A stretch of 55,859 nt of DNA, taken from positions 1 through 55,859 of the forward strand of contig PGZN01000007.1 of the NCBI GenBank assembly GCA_002840165.1, given 5' to 3'. This DNA comes from Firmicutes bacterium HGW-Firmicutes-8 (GTDB lineage Bacteria > Bacillota > Thermincolia > Thermincolales > UBA2595). The translations under genes and the position numbers were made by a program. Shown in pieces: positions 1 through 9,130 of the stretch. A model generated the notes under the pieces. The model saw only the letters and a program-made list of their open reading frames with translations. It was not told the origin of the DNA and made no database searches. Numbering within the stretch: the stretch's first letter is position 1; each line of letters opens with the position of its first letter.

Positions 1-98
1 TTTTCCCTCCAAAATTTACTCCCAGGGAAAATATTAACACACATGTAAACGGTCACGCAACATGAGCAACTCCTTGACACTTAGACAGGGCAGAAACA
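1..98. repeat. 98-bp terminal inverted repeat, left copy
   Basis: Bases 1-98 are an exact reverse complement of bases 55762-55859; identity stops abruptly at base 99. Read outward (minus strand here) the shared segment begins TGTTTCTGCC and runs off the window. Because both ends stop at the same point inside the repeat, it is best explained as the end of one multicopy element (an insertion sequence or similar) where assembly stopped. The TG start would fit several IS families, but no transposase is visible, so the family is unknown. Confidence 0.85.
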
Positions 99-384
99 AG
101 ATAACCGTTGTAACAATACCAACAATTATTGTCCCTGCCTTGTGATTCTTTATGTAATCAATGATTTTATAAAAGAAGGGGGCTTTACTAGTACAAATCT
201 CGTCAGTTTGGTTCATTTCCTCGTCGGTCGGAGAATAATCAGTGAACCCTAAATCCAATCGTTCTCGGGCTGTTACATCAATTGAAGGATCTCGAGACTT
301 CAAAATACGTTTATATGAATGTTCTTTGTCGCTTTGTAAAGCCAGTTTTTCAAACAACTTATTTTTATTTCTATTCCTTGACAT
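34..384 (-). CDS. Small C-terminally anchored membrane protein, tail replaced by repeat
   Basis: About 116 residues from the ATG at 384; a TTG three codons upstream is possible. The N-terminus is basic and polar, and one hydrophobic segment (around residues 85-104, GTIIVGIVTTVILFLP) lies near the C-terminus, so a cytoplasmic protein anchored by its tail is likely. It overlaps the upstream gene by 14 bp, which implies translational coupling. The last 20 or so codons lie inside the 98-bp terminal repeat, so the visible stop is probably supplied by the inserted element and the original C-terminus is lost. No family recognised. Confidence 0.5.
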   Translation of the reverse strand: MSRNRNKNKLFEKLALQSDKEHSYKRILKSRDPSIDVTARERLDLGFTDYSPTDEEMNQTDEICTSKAPFFYKIIDYIKNHKAGTIIVGIVTTVILFLPCLSVKELLMLRDRLHVC

Positions 385-1063
385 ATTTTTCAACCCATTC
401 GTAAAAGTCTTTTTCTAAAAAATTACGGGCATCTCGTAAAATAGTCTCACCAAAACATTGTCTAAGGTCCTCCATCATCGGATTGAAAAAGTACTGATAA
501 TCCAGGCTGACTTTGTATCCGTCTTCCAATTGCGTAAACGAGTATATACAATTCTTATAATCAGTTGAATCGTCTCTATAAAGATAAACTCTAGCATCAT
601 ATTTCTTTGAAAAAATAAAATTGACGTTATTTGCTTTATCGATATGACCATTTGTAAAAACTGATACTAAATTACCAAGTTCAGAAATGCCAGGTACTTT
701 ATGAGAAAAAACAATTCCGATTCTCATTATGTTTCTAATATTAAAACTAGTAAATAGGTCCTTTTTAAGATAAGGCATGATTTTTTCTTTTATCCAAGAA
801 AATTTTTTATGGAAATCATCATCTACTAAAACATTTAAAATAATGTCACTTGGTGTTATTTTAAAATAATCCTGGTCTATAGATTTGTTATTTAGAATTA
901 TTGCTGCTCCTCTTCGGTCTAGATTTTCATATTTTTTAAACAACGGGGACCCTTTACTATAAAGAACATCATCTATAATTTCTCCTGAGATATCCATAAC
1001 CCTAAACGATTTAGAAAATCTGACTCCTAGGGTTATCTCATCAATATTGTTTATTAAACTCAC
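371..1063 (-). CDS. Hypothetical protein, possibly TIGR04255-like
   Basis: A 230-residue soluble protein starting with GTG behind GAGAGGATT. It has no signal peptide or membrane segment. The alternating beta-strand pattern, a central RIGIVFSHKVP segment and an aromatic-rich C-terminal half weakly recall the sporadically distributed TIGR04255 family, often found next to small membrane proteins; this is only an impression. It is the first gene of a two-gene operon with the tail-anchored protein downstream and is transcribed away from the AAA+ ATPase gene at 1570, about 500 bp away. It is AT-rich compared with the core genes, which fits acquired DNA. Confidence 0.5.
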   Translation of the reverse strand: MSLINNIDEITLGVRFSKSFRVMDISGEIIDDVLYSKGSPLFKKYENLDRRGAAIILNNKSIDQDYFKITPSDIILNVLVDDDFHKKFSWIKEKIMPYLKKDLFTSFNIRNIMRIGIVFSHKVPGISELGNLVSVFTNGHIDKANNVNFIFSKKYDARVYLYRDDSTDYKNCIYSFTQLEDGYKVSLDYQYFFNPMMEDLRQCFGETILRDARNFLEKDFYEWVEKYVKE

Positions 1064-1162
1064 AGTAATCCTCTCCCGAAATGATTTATAATTGATACAG
1101 GAATAATTTCGACATTATGTTATTTTTTTCCTGCAAACCTTTTCTTTTTTCATAATCCACCT

Positions 1163-1456
1163 CTATTTCATGAATCTCATTCTTCTGTTCGTTACCTTCT
1201 TTTCAAAATCAATTCCTTCTAACCCAAGTTTTATTTCGGTCCAGCTTTTTAGGGCTGATAAAGCTTGTTCTATATTATGACAGTTACTAGCAGCCCCGAC
1301 CGAAATCAGCAGCCCTCCGGCCTGGTTCAGCAATCTTTTAATGTCACCTCTTTTTATTTCCTCCCTGACTAAAGGTAAAATGTTAGCTTGAATTGGTTTT
1401 ATGTCGGCACATCAGAGTATTAAAACGAAAGGAATGCCCTTATTTCTTATATGCAT
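1163..1456 (-). pseudogene. Decayed gene remnant, copy 1 (5' flank of AAA+ gene)
   Basis: On the minus strand an open frame interrupted by one TGA reads a plausible protein ending LGLEGIDFEKKVTNRRMRFMK, then TAG. Upstream residues include NKGIPFVLIL, the stop, then CADIKPIQANILPLV. The family is not recognised. The last ~180 bp is repeated at 3283-3461 on the other side of the AAA+ gene, in the same orientation and with nearly the same C-terminal peptide. The rest of the 1064-1569 gap shows nothing else I can support except the ribosome-binding site of the AAA+ gene near 1556-1562. Confidence 0.55.
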
Positions 1457-1569
1457 TAGTAAATAGACTCCCAAACCTTTAGAGGATATAAAACTTTGGT
1501 TTGAGAGATAATTTAATTTGTTATATAATGAAATATAAATCCTATTAAATAGGTTAGGGAGGTATTTAA

Positions 1570-3225
1570 GTGCCTGCAGTTAATATAAAACGTGAGTTTT
1601 TTAATCATGATGCCCAAGCTGGGGGTTTTTTTCCCATAACTCATACTAACCCTGGTTTCGACATTGATAAATTCATTGGAGAAACTGGGCAGAACTATTT
1701 GATTGAGGGCATTAGGGGAACAGGAAAAACACATATATTAAAGATGGTTAACGAGAAGTGCCTAGATACATTTGGAGAGAGAAGGATTCTCCCAGTATAT
1801 GTTTCTTTGGCAAGCGTTTCTGAATGGGTCGAAAATGATTTGTCCTTATTTAGAATCCATTTATACGCAAATATTGTCCTCACTTCTATAGATGTGCTCG
1901 AAAAAAACAGGGGAAAAGTTGAACTTGCAGGCAACCCAGAGGGATTAAAAGCTCTTAAACGCATAGCTCAGATGTTTGGGCTCAATGAACAGGAGAATCT
2001 CGATAAAATTATTTCCAAACTGAAGGATATACACAAAACACTGCTAAGCAAACTTACATATAATCCCGATATGATTTTAGAAAAAGAGTCTGATACTCTT
2101 CAAAATTTGGGTAAAGTCAAAGGTAATGCTAAAGGTCAAGTATTTGCTGTGCAGATGACTTTTGAGGAAATGATTAAAACGATTGAAGAAACTGAGATTC
2201 AATTTGTAGGGAAAAACCTTGCTCACGAAAACGCATCTACCTTTATAATATCGTTTTTTTATCAATTAAAACAGGTACTTAACCATCGATATTCGTTTGT
2301 ACTTCTCGATGAGTGTTCTGAAGTCTCCAAGGAGGCACAGGTCGAAGTATTCCGGTTGTTAAAGTTGATTCGTGGTGCTTTTGGTGATGATACCAAACAA
2401 AATACTGCATATTTCTGTGCATCGGTCTACCCTTCTCCAGTAACCTATTATCCTTCAAAAAACTTAGGTGATAGCTTTAATTTCGATGCAGGTCATGATG
2501 CAATTATGGAGTATCTCCATTTAGACGAGTTATCCGATGACTATATCGGGTTTTATGAAGAATTAACTCGCAAAAGAATCTCTTTTGCATTTGGAAAACC
2601 TTTTGAGCGAAGCAGTCCACTAGATATTTTCGAAAATGAGAGGGCGTTTATATTAGCTAGTTACTTTTCGAATGGTATTGTCAGACGGTATATAGAAATA
2701 CTCAAACATGCCTACGATAATTTATGTCAAAGAACCGCCGGAGACTCTACCGAGGGGATAGAAAGAATAGCCCCAAAAGACGTAGAAGAAGGGGTTCAGG
2801 TGGTTGTTGCGAACCAAATACTGGCACAAAATAAACTAACTGTAGATGATTTCAGAATTGTTGATGATATCGTAAATAGAATAAGTTGGCGAAATAAAAA
2901 AAATGAAACAGAGAATGAATCTAAGAGGAAAGATAAAAAGATTCCGGCTAACGTTTATTTTACAGTTTCCAGAACGGAGTTATTTCACCTTGGTAGACTC
3001 ATAATTCAAGGTGCTCTTCATGACAAAGGAAGGACTCGTCTAAAGAAGTACCATAAAGAAGGTGGTACTCGTGGTGCTCTTATAATGCTAGATTTAGCTG
3101 TTGCATTCCATGATGGAGCAATTGACCGCATCCGGGCATATGACATTTTTTTGAAGGATTTGCGTAAGAATGCAAAAAGCGGATATTTATGGTGTCAGGA
3201 TTTTAAGCTACCAATACCCAAGTAA
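1570..3225 (+). CDS. ORC/CDC6-like AAA+ ATPase
   Basis: A 551-residue P-loop ATPase starting with GTG behind a good GGGAGG. Walker A is GIRGTGKT (residues 47-54) and Walker B VLLDE (244-248), with an aromatic-rich segment after it and a C-terminal part from about residue 450 that is basic and probably a winged-helix or other DNA-binding region. The layout resembles the ORC/CDC6-type ATPases found alone in bacterial accessory regions, often of unknown or defence-related role; function is inference. It is the only plus-strand gene of this end, stands alone, and is bracketed by two decayed copies of another gene. It is more AT-rich than the core genes. No nuclease, protease or toxin motif is visible. 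Confidence 0.65.
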   Translation: MPAVNIKREFFNHDAQAGGFFPITHTNPGFDIDKFIGETGQNYLIEGIRGTGKTHILKMVNEKCLDTFGERRILPVYVSLASVSEWVENDLSLFRIHLYANIVLTSIDVLEKNRGKVELAGNPEGLKALKRIAQMFGLNEQENLDKIISKLKDIHKTLLSKLTYNPDMILEKESDTLQNLGKVKGNAKGQVFAVQMTFEEMIKTIEETEIQFVGKNLAHENASTFIISFFYQLKQVLNHRYSFVLLDECSEVSKEAQVEVFRLLKLIRGAFGDDTKQNTAYFCASVYPSPVTYYPSKNLGDSFNFDAGHDAIMEYLHLDELSDDYIGFYEELTRKRISFAFGKPFERSSPLDIFENERAFILASYFSNGIVRRYIEILKHAYDNLCQRTAGDSTEGIERIAPKDVEEGVQVVVANQILAQNKLTVDDFRIVDDIVNRISWRNKKNETENESKRKDKKIPANVYFTVSRTELFHLGRLIIQGALHDKGRTRLKKYHKEGGTRGALIMLDLAVAFHDGAIDRIRAYDIFLKDLRKNAKSGYLWCQDFKLPIPK

Positions 3226-3282
3226 AACACTTAAAGAGGAAAAAACTATTTCCTCTTTTAATCTTCTTAGTAATCCAGGTAA

Positions 3283-3461
3283 CCTTTTCTTTGTTCATAA
3301 TCCACCCCTATTTCATAAATCTCATTCTTCTGTTCATTACCTTCTTTTTAAAATCAATTCCTTCTAACCCAAGTTTTATTTCGGTCCAGCTTTTGAGTAC
3401 CGATAAGCTTCTATAGTTTGTCAGTTACTGGCTGCCCGACCGAAATCAATAGCCCTCGGGC
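3283..3461 (-). pseudogene. Decayed gene remnant, copy 2 (3' flank of AAA+ gene)
   Basis: About 180 bp nearly identical to 1137-1322. The minus-strand frame again ends LGLEGIDFKKKVMNRRMRFMK then TAG (3308-3310), but upstream it is broken by a frameshift and stops. The two copies are direct repeats flanking the AAA+ ATPase gene, so that gene was either inserted between or duplicated with them. Beyond 3461, up to 3778, the DNA is GC-rich with short hairpins and a terminator-like stem around 3739-3765 (GGCTGTC...GGCGGCC then T-run), and no gene I can support. Confidence 0.55.
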
Positions 3462-3778
3462 GTGGACATATATACTAACAGCCACACAAAGCGGCCAAAA
3501 GCTTATCTTTTTCTCCTGAACGCAGTATTGCTTCGAGGGTTTTTTTTATGCTAGAAGGGGTGGGGTGGCGTGCGGTTTTCCCTGTGCTGCCGTCGTCACG
3601 AATCTTGCTGCCAAGCTGAGGCTGCCAGGCAGGGAGTCCCAGCATGTTTGAAGATGGCGAAGGCCGCCGAAACTGGAGGTCGGTCGTCAGATGTCAGAGG
3701 TGGGAAAATCATTATTTTTTCTTCTCCCTCCCCGCGACGGCTGTCTTAAAGAGGCGGCCTTTTTCATTTTTGGCACAC

Positions 3779-4208
3779 GAGGGGCTGGTGTGTTCCGGAG
3801 GGCCAACCCGACTGGCTTGTTGGCAAATGCTCAAAGTCAGAGGGGATGGCTGTTCGCATAAGGGGTTTCCTTTGTTTCCATTTTTGCGCCACTTGCCTCA
3901 GAGACTGGCGGTGCCGCAGGGCCAGGGGTTTCCCCATTTTGTCGGAACGGCGGGCGCCATAATACCCGGTATCAATCAGAGCCTGGGGTTCCGGTAATAA
4001 AATGGGGACGCTAGAAACTGGCGGAGCCGCCCAGCGACACGGACGTCGCTTGGGCGGGTGAAACCCAAGGCACCGCCAGGCTCTGAGGTTAGTGGCGCAC
4101 AATGAGAACAAGAGAAACGCCGTTGCGAACAGCCATCCCCTCAACCTACAGTTATTTGCCAACAAGCCCTGCTTAGATATTCCGCCCGGAGTAACACACC
4201 AGCCCCTC
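3779..4208. repeat. Long imperfect palindrome
   Basis: Left arm 3779-3935 and right arm 4057-4208 are inverted copies of each other with substitutions and small gaps: GAGGGGCTGGTGTGTT at 3779 pairs with AACACACCAGCCCCTC at 4193-4208, GGGGATGGCTGTTCGC and CTGGCGGTGCC are also mirrored. The central ~120 bp has its own stem (CCCCATTTTG at 3932 with AAAATGGGG near 3999). As RNA or cruciform it would form a very long hairpin. Open frames seen on both strands here are mirror images forced by the palindrome and are not credible genes. It lies downstream of dacF, where the spoIIA operon is usual in relatives. Confidence 0.75.
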
Positions 4209-4220
4209 CCACACTAGAAA

Positions 4221-4320
4221 TTAGAGGTTGGAAGTTGGAGGTTAGATCAATCTGTGGGAATTCGCCAAAAGCGAATTCCATGTTAATCCAACCTCTAACT
4301 TCTAACCTCCAACCTCCAAT
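4221..4320. repeat. Heptad-array pair around a hairpin
   Basis: Two arrays of 7-bp units in inverted orientation (left TTAGAGG-TTGGAAG-TTGGAGG at 4221-4246; right CTAACTT-CTAACCT-CCAACCT-CCAAT at 4292-4320) bracket a core containing the perfect hairpin GAATTCGCCAAAAGCGAATTC split as arms GAATTCGC and GCGAATTC. It lies just past the dacF terminator. Confidence 0.75.
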
Positions 4321-4324
4321 TTGA

Positions 4325-4353
4325 AAGAGGCTGCCTCTTGAGACAGCCCCTCA
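4325..4353 (-). terminator. Rho-independent terminator of dacF
   Basis: Minus-strand hairpin GAGGGGCTG...CAGCCTCTTTC immediately downstream of the dacF stop codon. Confidence 0.6.
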
Positions 4354-4357
4354 TTTC

Positions 4358-5506
4358 TTATTGGTTGTATGAATATACTGACCGGAGAAGTTGGAACATG
4401 TGGCGGAATACGGTCCCTTTCGGTATTTCTTTGGTTGAGACAAGGTCTACTTTTAAGACCTCTTTTTTATTCTCATATACCGTCACAGCGCCAAGCACCT
4501 GGCCTTTGGCCACCGGAGCCTTGATTATGGGCTCAATTGAAATCTGGTGGGTGACAGTATCTTTTTGTCCTTTTTTAACAACGGCGCTGATATTATGTTT
4601 GGCCGCAAGGTCTATCCAGTCAACCGTCCCCTGGCCAACTCTGACTTTGCCCATAGACTGCCCTGAACCGGCAATCGGTACGGCTTCGTATTGGGCGAAA
4701 CCGTAATTATATAATTTCATCGATTCCCGGAAATGACTCCTCGGTTCCGGTGTTGCCATCACAACAGCAATTAATTTGAGGTTATCCCTCTTGGCTGTGG
4801 AAGCCAGACAGTACATGGCTTCATTCGTCCAACCGGTCTTTCCGCCTTCAGCGCCCCGGTACCACCACAGGAGTTTGTTTGTATTGTTTAAAATAAATTT
4901 CCCATTCCTTAAGTCATAACGCTTGATTTTTGTCATTTCATTAAAGAGCGGGTATTTGACTGCTTCCCTCATCATCACAGCCAAATCGCCGGCTGAAGTA
5001 TAATGCCCCTTGGCCGGCAAGCCGTAAGCATTAATAAACTTCGTGTGCTTCAAACCCAGCTCGGCGGCCTTATCATTCATCATCTTAACATAGGCTTCGT
5101 GCGAGCCGGCTATATACTCCGCCACAGCCACACACGCGTCATTGGCCGAGCCGACAGCGATTGATATTAATAACGTTTTTAAGGGCATTCCTTCTCCCGG
5201 TTCGAGGTAAATCTGGGAACCGCCCATATTCGAAGCATTTTCACTGGTTTCAACTTTATCAGTTAGTTTTGCCTTCCCCTTATCTACCGCTTCCAGGGCC
5301 ACCAACAGAGTCATAACCTTAGTCACGCTTGCCGGCGGCAGCTCCTTATCGGGGTTTTTGGAAAAAAGTATTTTACCTGTGGCCGCATCCATCAAAACAG
5401 CAGATTCGGCAGTTGTCTGGATAACCGGCTGGGCGCCGGCAGACCCCATCTGAACAGCTAACATAAAAATGACAATGAGCAAACAACAGATCTTCCTACA
5501 TTTCAT
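4358..5506 (-). CDS. dacF: D-alanyl-D-alanine carboxypeptidase (DacF/DacB type)
   Basis: A penicillin-binding protein 5-type enzyme that trims the terminal D-Ala from peptidoglycan stem peptides outside the membrane. An N-terminal signal peptide is followed by the catalytic SVTK (SxxK) in a PPASVTKVM context, the SAN motif (SxN) in GSANDACVAV, and the KTG box in GGKTGWTNEA; a C-terminal beta domain follows. The ATG at 5506 is preferred because GAGGGGG stands 8 nt upstream of it; an in-frame ATG lies 6 codons earlier. In related spore formers it follows pdp/punA and precedes spoIIAA; here spoIIAA is missing and a palindrome and an accessory region follow. Confidence 0.9.
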   Translation of the reverse strand: MKCRKICCLLIVIFMLAVQMGSAGAQPVIQTTAESAVLMDAATGKILFSKNPDKELPPASVTKVMTLLVALEAVDKGKAKLTDKVETSENASNMGGSQIYLEPGEGMPLKTLLISIAVGSANDACVAVAEYIAGSHEAYVKMMNDKAAELGLKHTKFINAYGLPAKGHYTSAGDLAVMMREAVKYPLFNEMTKIKRYDLRNGKFILNNTNKLLWWYRGAEGGKTGWTNEAMYCLASTAKRDNLKLIAVVMATPEPRSHFRESMKLYNYGFAQYEAVPIAGSGQSMGKVRVGQGTVDWIDLAAKHNISAVVKKGQKDTVTHQISIEPIIKAPVAKGQVLGAVTVYENKKEVLKVDLVSTKEIPKGTVFRHMFQLLRSVYSYNQ

Positions 5507-5616
5507 AAAACGCCGCCCCCTCATGAAAATTGTTCCTTAATTCATAATTACAGTATTTCATTTTCCGGGAGGCGTTATTCGTGGGATTTATCCAATAGGC
5601 ATCTAATTGATATTAT

Positions 5617-6942
5617 TTAATATATGGTCACCCCTTCGGAGGTCACGAGGCCTAGTACAAGCTTACGCGTTTCCGGCTGTAACGGCCTTATCGAATATGC
5701 ATCCAGGACAGTCTGCGCAGCTATGGTCCCTTTATCTTCATCATTGACATAAAGGGCTGCCAGCGGCTCCCCTTTTGTCACCTGTTCCCCTACCTTTTTG
5801 TTCAGCTTAATCCCCACAGCCAGGTCGATGACAGAATCCTTAGTCTCCCTCCCGGCCCCTAATGTCATCGCTGCCACCCCAATTTTCTCAGCCTGTATCG
5901 CTGTTACGAATCCATCGGCCTGAGCGGTAACCGCAATGGTTTTGCGGGCTGCCGGCAGAATCGAAGTGTCATCTAAAATCCGGCTGTCTCCACCCTGATT
6001 CTCCAGCAGTTCTTTGAATTTAGCCAACCCCTGACCGTTATCAAGTATTTCCACCAGTATATCTCTGGCCTGTCCGGCGCTGTCGGCTTGGCCGGCCAGG
6101 CAGACCATATAGCTCCCGAGCTCAAGGCACAGTTCGCGGAGGTCGCTGGGTCCCTGACCCCGGAGACACTCTACAGCTTCTATGACCTCCAGGGCGTTTC
6201 CAACAGTTCTGCCCAATGGCTGGTCCATATCTGTAATTAAGGCCACCGTCTGTCTGCCCACCTTGCTGCCGATCTCCACCATAGCCCTGGCCAGGGTGAC
6301 AGCTTCATCCACTGTTTTCATAAAAGCGCCGCTGCCGGTCTTGACATCTAAGACTATCGCATCTGCCCCGGCAGCTATTTTTTTGCTCATCACACTGCTT
6401 GCAATCAAGGGGATGCTGTCAACAGTTGCTGTCACATCTCTCAAGGCATAGAGCTTTTTGTCAGCCGGAGCAAGGTTTCCGGTCTGACCGCCAATTGCGA
6501 TTTTAATCCTGTTGACCTGTTCAATAAAGGTTTCTTTGTCGAGGGCGGTATTAAATCCAGGGATTGATTCCAGTTTATCGATCGTGCCCCCGGTGTGTCC
6601 CAGCCCCCGGCCCGACATTTTAGCCACCGGCGCCCCGGCCGCCGCCACGAGAGGTCCCACCACCAGGGTTGTTTTATCACCAACCCCGCCAGTACTGTGC
6701 TTATCTACTTTCCGGCCGGAGATACGGGATAAATCAACCCTTTCGCCGGAGTCAACAATAGCCATCGTCAGGTCTGCCGTTTCCCGGGAAGTCATCCCGC
6801 GAAAAAAAACGGCCATTGCCACAGCCGCCATTTGATAGTCTGGGACGGCCCCGGACATATAACCGTCAATCAAAAATTTTATTTCCTCACCTGTCAGCTC
6901 CTGTCCGGATCTCTTATTCAGGATGATGTCATAAGCCCTCAC
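5617..6942 (-). CDS. pdp: Pyrimidine-nucleoside phosphorylase
   Basis: A 441-residue enzyme that splits uridine or thymidine with phosphate to give the free base and (deoxy)ribose-1-phosphate. It shows the thymidine/pyrimidine phosphorylase signature [17 protein letters not shown] (about residues 108-124), the glycine-rich phosphate site [12 protein letters not shown], and a C-terminal PYNP domain. The start is GTG, overlapping the punA stop (GTGA), with AGAGGTG upstream. The run deoB-punA-pdp forms a nucleoside salvage operon feeding pentose phosphate into central metabolism. Confidence 0.95.
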   Translation of the reverse strand: MRAYDIILNKRSGQELTGEEIKFLIDGYMSGAVPDYQMAAVAMAVFFRGMTSRETADLTMAIVDSGERVDLSRISGRKVDKHSTGGVGDKTTLVVGPLVAAAGAPVAKMSGRGLGHTGGTIDKLESIPGFNTALDKETFIEQVNRIKIAIGGQTGNLAPADKKLYALRDVTATVDSIPLIASSVMSKKIAAGADAIVLDVKTGSGAFMKTVDEAVTLARAMVEIGSKVGRQTVALITDMDQPLGRTVGNALEVIEAVECLRGQGPSDLRELCLELGSYMVCLAGQADSAGQARDILVEILDNGQGLAKFKELLENQGGDSRILDDTSILPAARKTIAVTAQADGFVTAIQAEKIGVAAMTLGAGRETKDSVIDLAVGIKLNKKVGEQVTKGEPLAALYVNDEDKGTIAAQTVLDAYSIRPLQPETRKLVLGLVTSEGVTIY

Positions 6943-7763
6943 TGTAGGTTCACCTCTTGTAAAACACCCTTCACGAGGGTGATAAACTGGTCACGCACCC
7001 GGTTTGCTGTCTCCATGACTTCTTTATGGTTAAGTTTTTGGGACAGTACCCCGGAGGCCATATTTGTCACACAAGAAATCCCGAGCACTCTGATACCGGC
7101 GTGATTGGCGATAATTACCTCAGGTATGGTAGACATTCCCACGGCATCAGCCCCGATTGTTCTCAGGTATTTTATTTCGGCCGGGGTCTCGTAAGACGGT
7201 CCGGTAAGGGCAGCATATACCCCCTTCCGGTATACCAGACCCTCTCTCTGGGCAACCCGCTCAGCAATTTTAACGAGTTCAGCATCATAGGCCTCTGACA
7301 TATCCGGGAACCTCGGCCCAATATCATCATAATTGGCTCCTATTAGCGGGTTTGTACCCATTAAGTTGATGTGGTCAGATATTATCATCAGGTCTCCCGG
7401 ATTAAATCCCTGATTTACACCCCCGGCGGCATTTGTTACAATCAACATCCGGACTCCGAGCATATTCATAACCCTGATCGGGAAAACGACCTGTTCCATC
7501 GAGTATCCCTCGTAAAAATGAAATCGCCCCTGCATGAGGACGACCTGTTTTTGGGCCAGTTCCCCAAAAACCAGTTGCCCTTCGTGTCCCTCTACAGTGG
7601 AAACAGGAAAATTAGGCAGTTCCGAATAATGGATCCTTTTGGCATTTTCCGCCTCAGTGGCCAAAATTCCCAGCCCGCTGCCGAGAATTATACCTATCTC
7701 AGGCCTAACCGGAACCGCTTTCTTAATATAATCAAAGGTTTCCTGCAGTGCTGTTACATTCAT
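6939..7763 (-). CDS. punA: Purine nucleoside phosphorylase I
   Basis: A 274-residue trimeric-type purine nucleoside phosphorylase that converts inosine or guanosine and phosphate to base and ribose-1-phosphate. Recognisable motifs are the phosphate loop GSGLGILA near residue 28, [10 protein letters not shown], and [12 protein letters not shown] with the substrate-binding Asn later at SCVTNMASG. Start is ATG with GGGAGG 9 nt upstream. Its end overlaps pdp by 4 nt; it is separated from deoB upstream by a heptad-array pair. Confidence 0.95.
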   Translation of the reverse strand: MNVTALQETFDYIKKAVPVRPEIGIILGSGLGILATEAENAKRIHYSELPNFPVSTVEGHEGQLVFGELAQKQVVLMQGRFHFYEGYSMEQVVFPIRVMNMLGVRMLIVTNAAGGVNQGFNPGDLMIISDHINLMGTNPLIGANYDDIGPRFPDMSEAYDAELVKIAERVAQREGLVYRKGVYAALTGPSYETPAEIKYLRTIGADAVGMSTIPEVIIANHAGIRVLGISCVTNMASGVLSQKLNHKEVMETANRVRDQFITLVKGVLQEVNLQ

Positions 7764-7780
7764 TGCTGTACCTCCCTGAT

Positions 7781-7870
7781 AGTGAAGAGTGGTGAGTGGC
7801 TAGTGGTGAGTGACCAAAGATGACGGTGCATCCTTTACACTCACCACTCTCCACTCTCCACTCTCCACTA
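7781..7870. repeat. Heptad-array pair between deoB and punA
   Basis: Inverted arrays of 7-bp units: left GTGAAGA-GTGGTGA-GTGGCTA-GTGGTGA (7783-7810) and right CACTCAC-CACTCTC-CACTCTC-CACTCTC-CACTA (7838-7870), enclosing ~27 bp. The deoB stop codon is at the array edge, and the punA ribosome-binding site is just beyond the other edge. Confidence 0.75.
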
Positions 7871-9052
7871 CTTATTGTTGAATCCCAATTCTTTGTAAAA
7901 GCTAGTGCCGTCGTGAAAATCAAGGTCAAATATTTCGGCCAATGTGGCGGCGATATCGGCGAAGGTTTTTCTTGTACCAAGGTTTACGCCATTCCTTACT
8001 TTCGGTCCATAGACCAGAAGGGGAACGTACTCCCTGGAATGGTCAGTACCTACTGTAGTGGGGTCACAGCCATGGTCCGCTGTAATTATAAGGAGTCTGG
8101 AGTCATTCATCAATTCCAGAATTTCAGGCAGCCGCCGGTCAAATTCCGCCAAGGCATTGGCATACCCCGAAGGGTCGTTGCGATGGCCAAATACCGAATC
8201 AAAATCAACTAGGTTCGTGAAAACGAGGCCTTTTTTATCCTGTTTTATAAAATTGATAGTCTTGTCGACCCCATCCATATTATTTTCGGTGTGGACCGTT
8301 TCCGTAAGACCGCGTCCGGCAAAGATATCATTTATTTTACCCACTCCCAACACGGCCCGGCCCTTTTCTTTGAGCATGTCCAGGACTGTGGCGCGGGGTG
8401 GTTCGAGAGAAAGGTCATGCCTGTTCGATGTCCTCTTAAATTCTCCCGGTCTGCCCACAAAAGGCCTGGCGATTACCCTTCCGACGGCATACTGCCCGGT
8501 CAGCATTTCCCTGGCTGTACGACACATCTGATAGAGTTCCTGGAGGGGAATAACCTCTTCGTGGGCGGCTATCTGGAACACACTGTCAGCCGAGGTATAT
8601 ACAATCGGATACCCGGTTTTCATATGTTCCTCCCCCAGGCGGGACATTATCTCCGTTCCCGAGGCAACTTCGTTGGCCAGGGTTTTCCGGCCAATCCTCG
8701 ATTCAAATTCGGCAATAATTTCGGGCGGAAAACCGTTCGGAAATACAGGAAACGGTTTGTCCAGTTTGACCCCGGAGATTTCCCAGTGCCCGGTCGTCGT
8801 ATCCTTCCCAGCCGAGGCTTCACCCATCTTGCCGAATGCGCCGAGGGACGGTTCAGCCGGGGGAACCCCGGCAATTGCAATAATATTTCCCAGCCCCAGT
8901 TTTTGCAGGTTAGGAAGCTTCAGCCCACCAACTGCTCTGGCCATGTTTCCCAGAGTGTTGCTGCCGGCATCCCCATATAGGTCAGCATCAGGAAGCTCAC
9001 CTGCCCCAAGGCTGTCTATGACAATTATCGTAACACTGTCAATTGCGCTCAT
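7868..9052 (-). CDS. deoB: Phosphopentomutase
   Basis: A 394-residue alkaline-phosphatase-superfamily mutase interconverting ribose-1-phosphate and ribose-5-phosphate (and the deoxy forms), the step after nucleoside phosphorolysis. The metal site is shown by the N-terminal [13 protein letters not shown], the phosphorylated-threonine region DTTTGHWEI, and the C-terminal [11 protein letters not shown] and DHSREY motifs. ATG start with GGAGG 7 nt upstream. First gene of the salvage run deoB-punA-pdp. Confidence 0.95.
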   Translation of the reverse strand: MSAIDSVTIIVIDSLGAGELPDADLYGDAGSNTLGNMARAVGGLKLPNLQKLGLGNIIAIAGVPPAEPSLGAFGKMGEASAGKDTTTGHWEISGVKLDKPFPVFPNGFPPEIIAEFESRIGRKTLANEVASGTEIMSRLGEEHMKTGYPIVYTSADSVFQIAAHEEVIPLQELYQMCRTAREMLTGQYAVGRVIARPFVGRPGEFKRTSNRHDLSLEPPRATVLDMLKEKGRAVLGVGKINDIFAGRGLTETVHTENNMDGVDKTINFIKQDKKGLVFTNLVDFDSVFGHRNDPSGYANALAEFDRRLPEILELMNDSRLLIITADHGCDPTTVGTDHSREYVPLLVYGPKVRNGVNLGTRKTFADIAATLAEIFDLDFHDGTSFYKELGFNNK

Positions 9053-9071
9053 GCCGTACCTCCGCTGTCAA

Positions 9072-9130
9072 TTAGTGCCTAGTGGTGAACGGTCACCACT
9101 CCGTACTCCCAACTCCGTACTCCGTACTCG
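9072..9130. repeat. Heptad array between xerD and deoB
   Basis: A short inverted element GGTGAACGGTCACC is followed by 7-bp units CACTCCG-TACTCCC-AACTCCG-TACTCCG-TACTCG up to the xerD stop codon at 9131. Confidence 0.7.

Noticed and set aside
3644-4165. Open frames on both strands of 117 and 133 codons
   Set aside because: They lie in the palindrome and mirror each other; no ribosome-binding site and no protein-like motif.
7820-8980. Plus-strand frames over punA-deoB
   Set aside because: Shadows of deoB and heptad DNA; no start signals.
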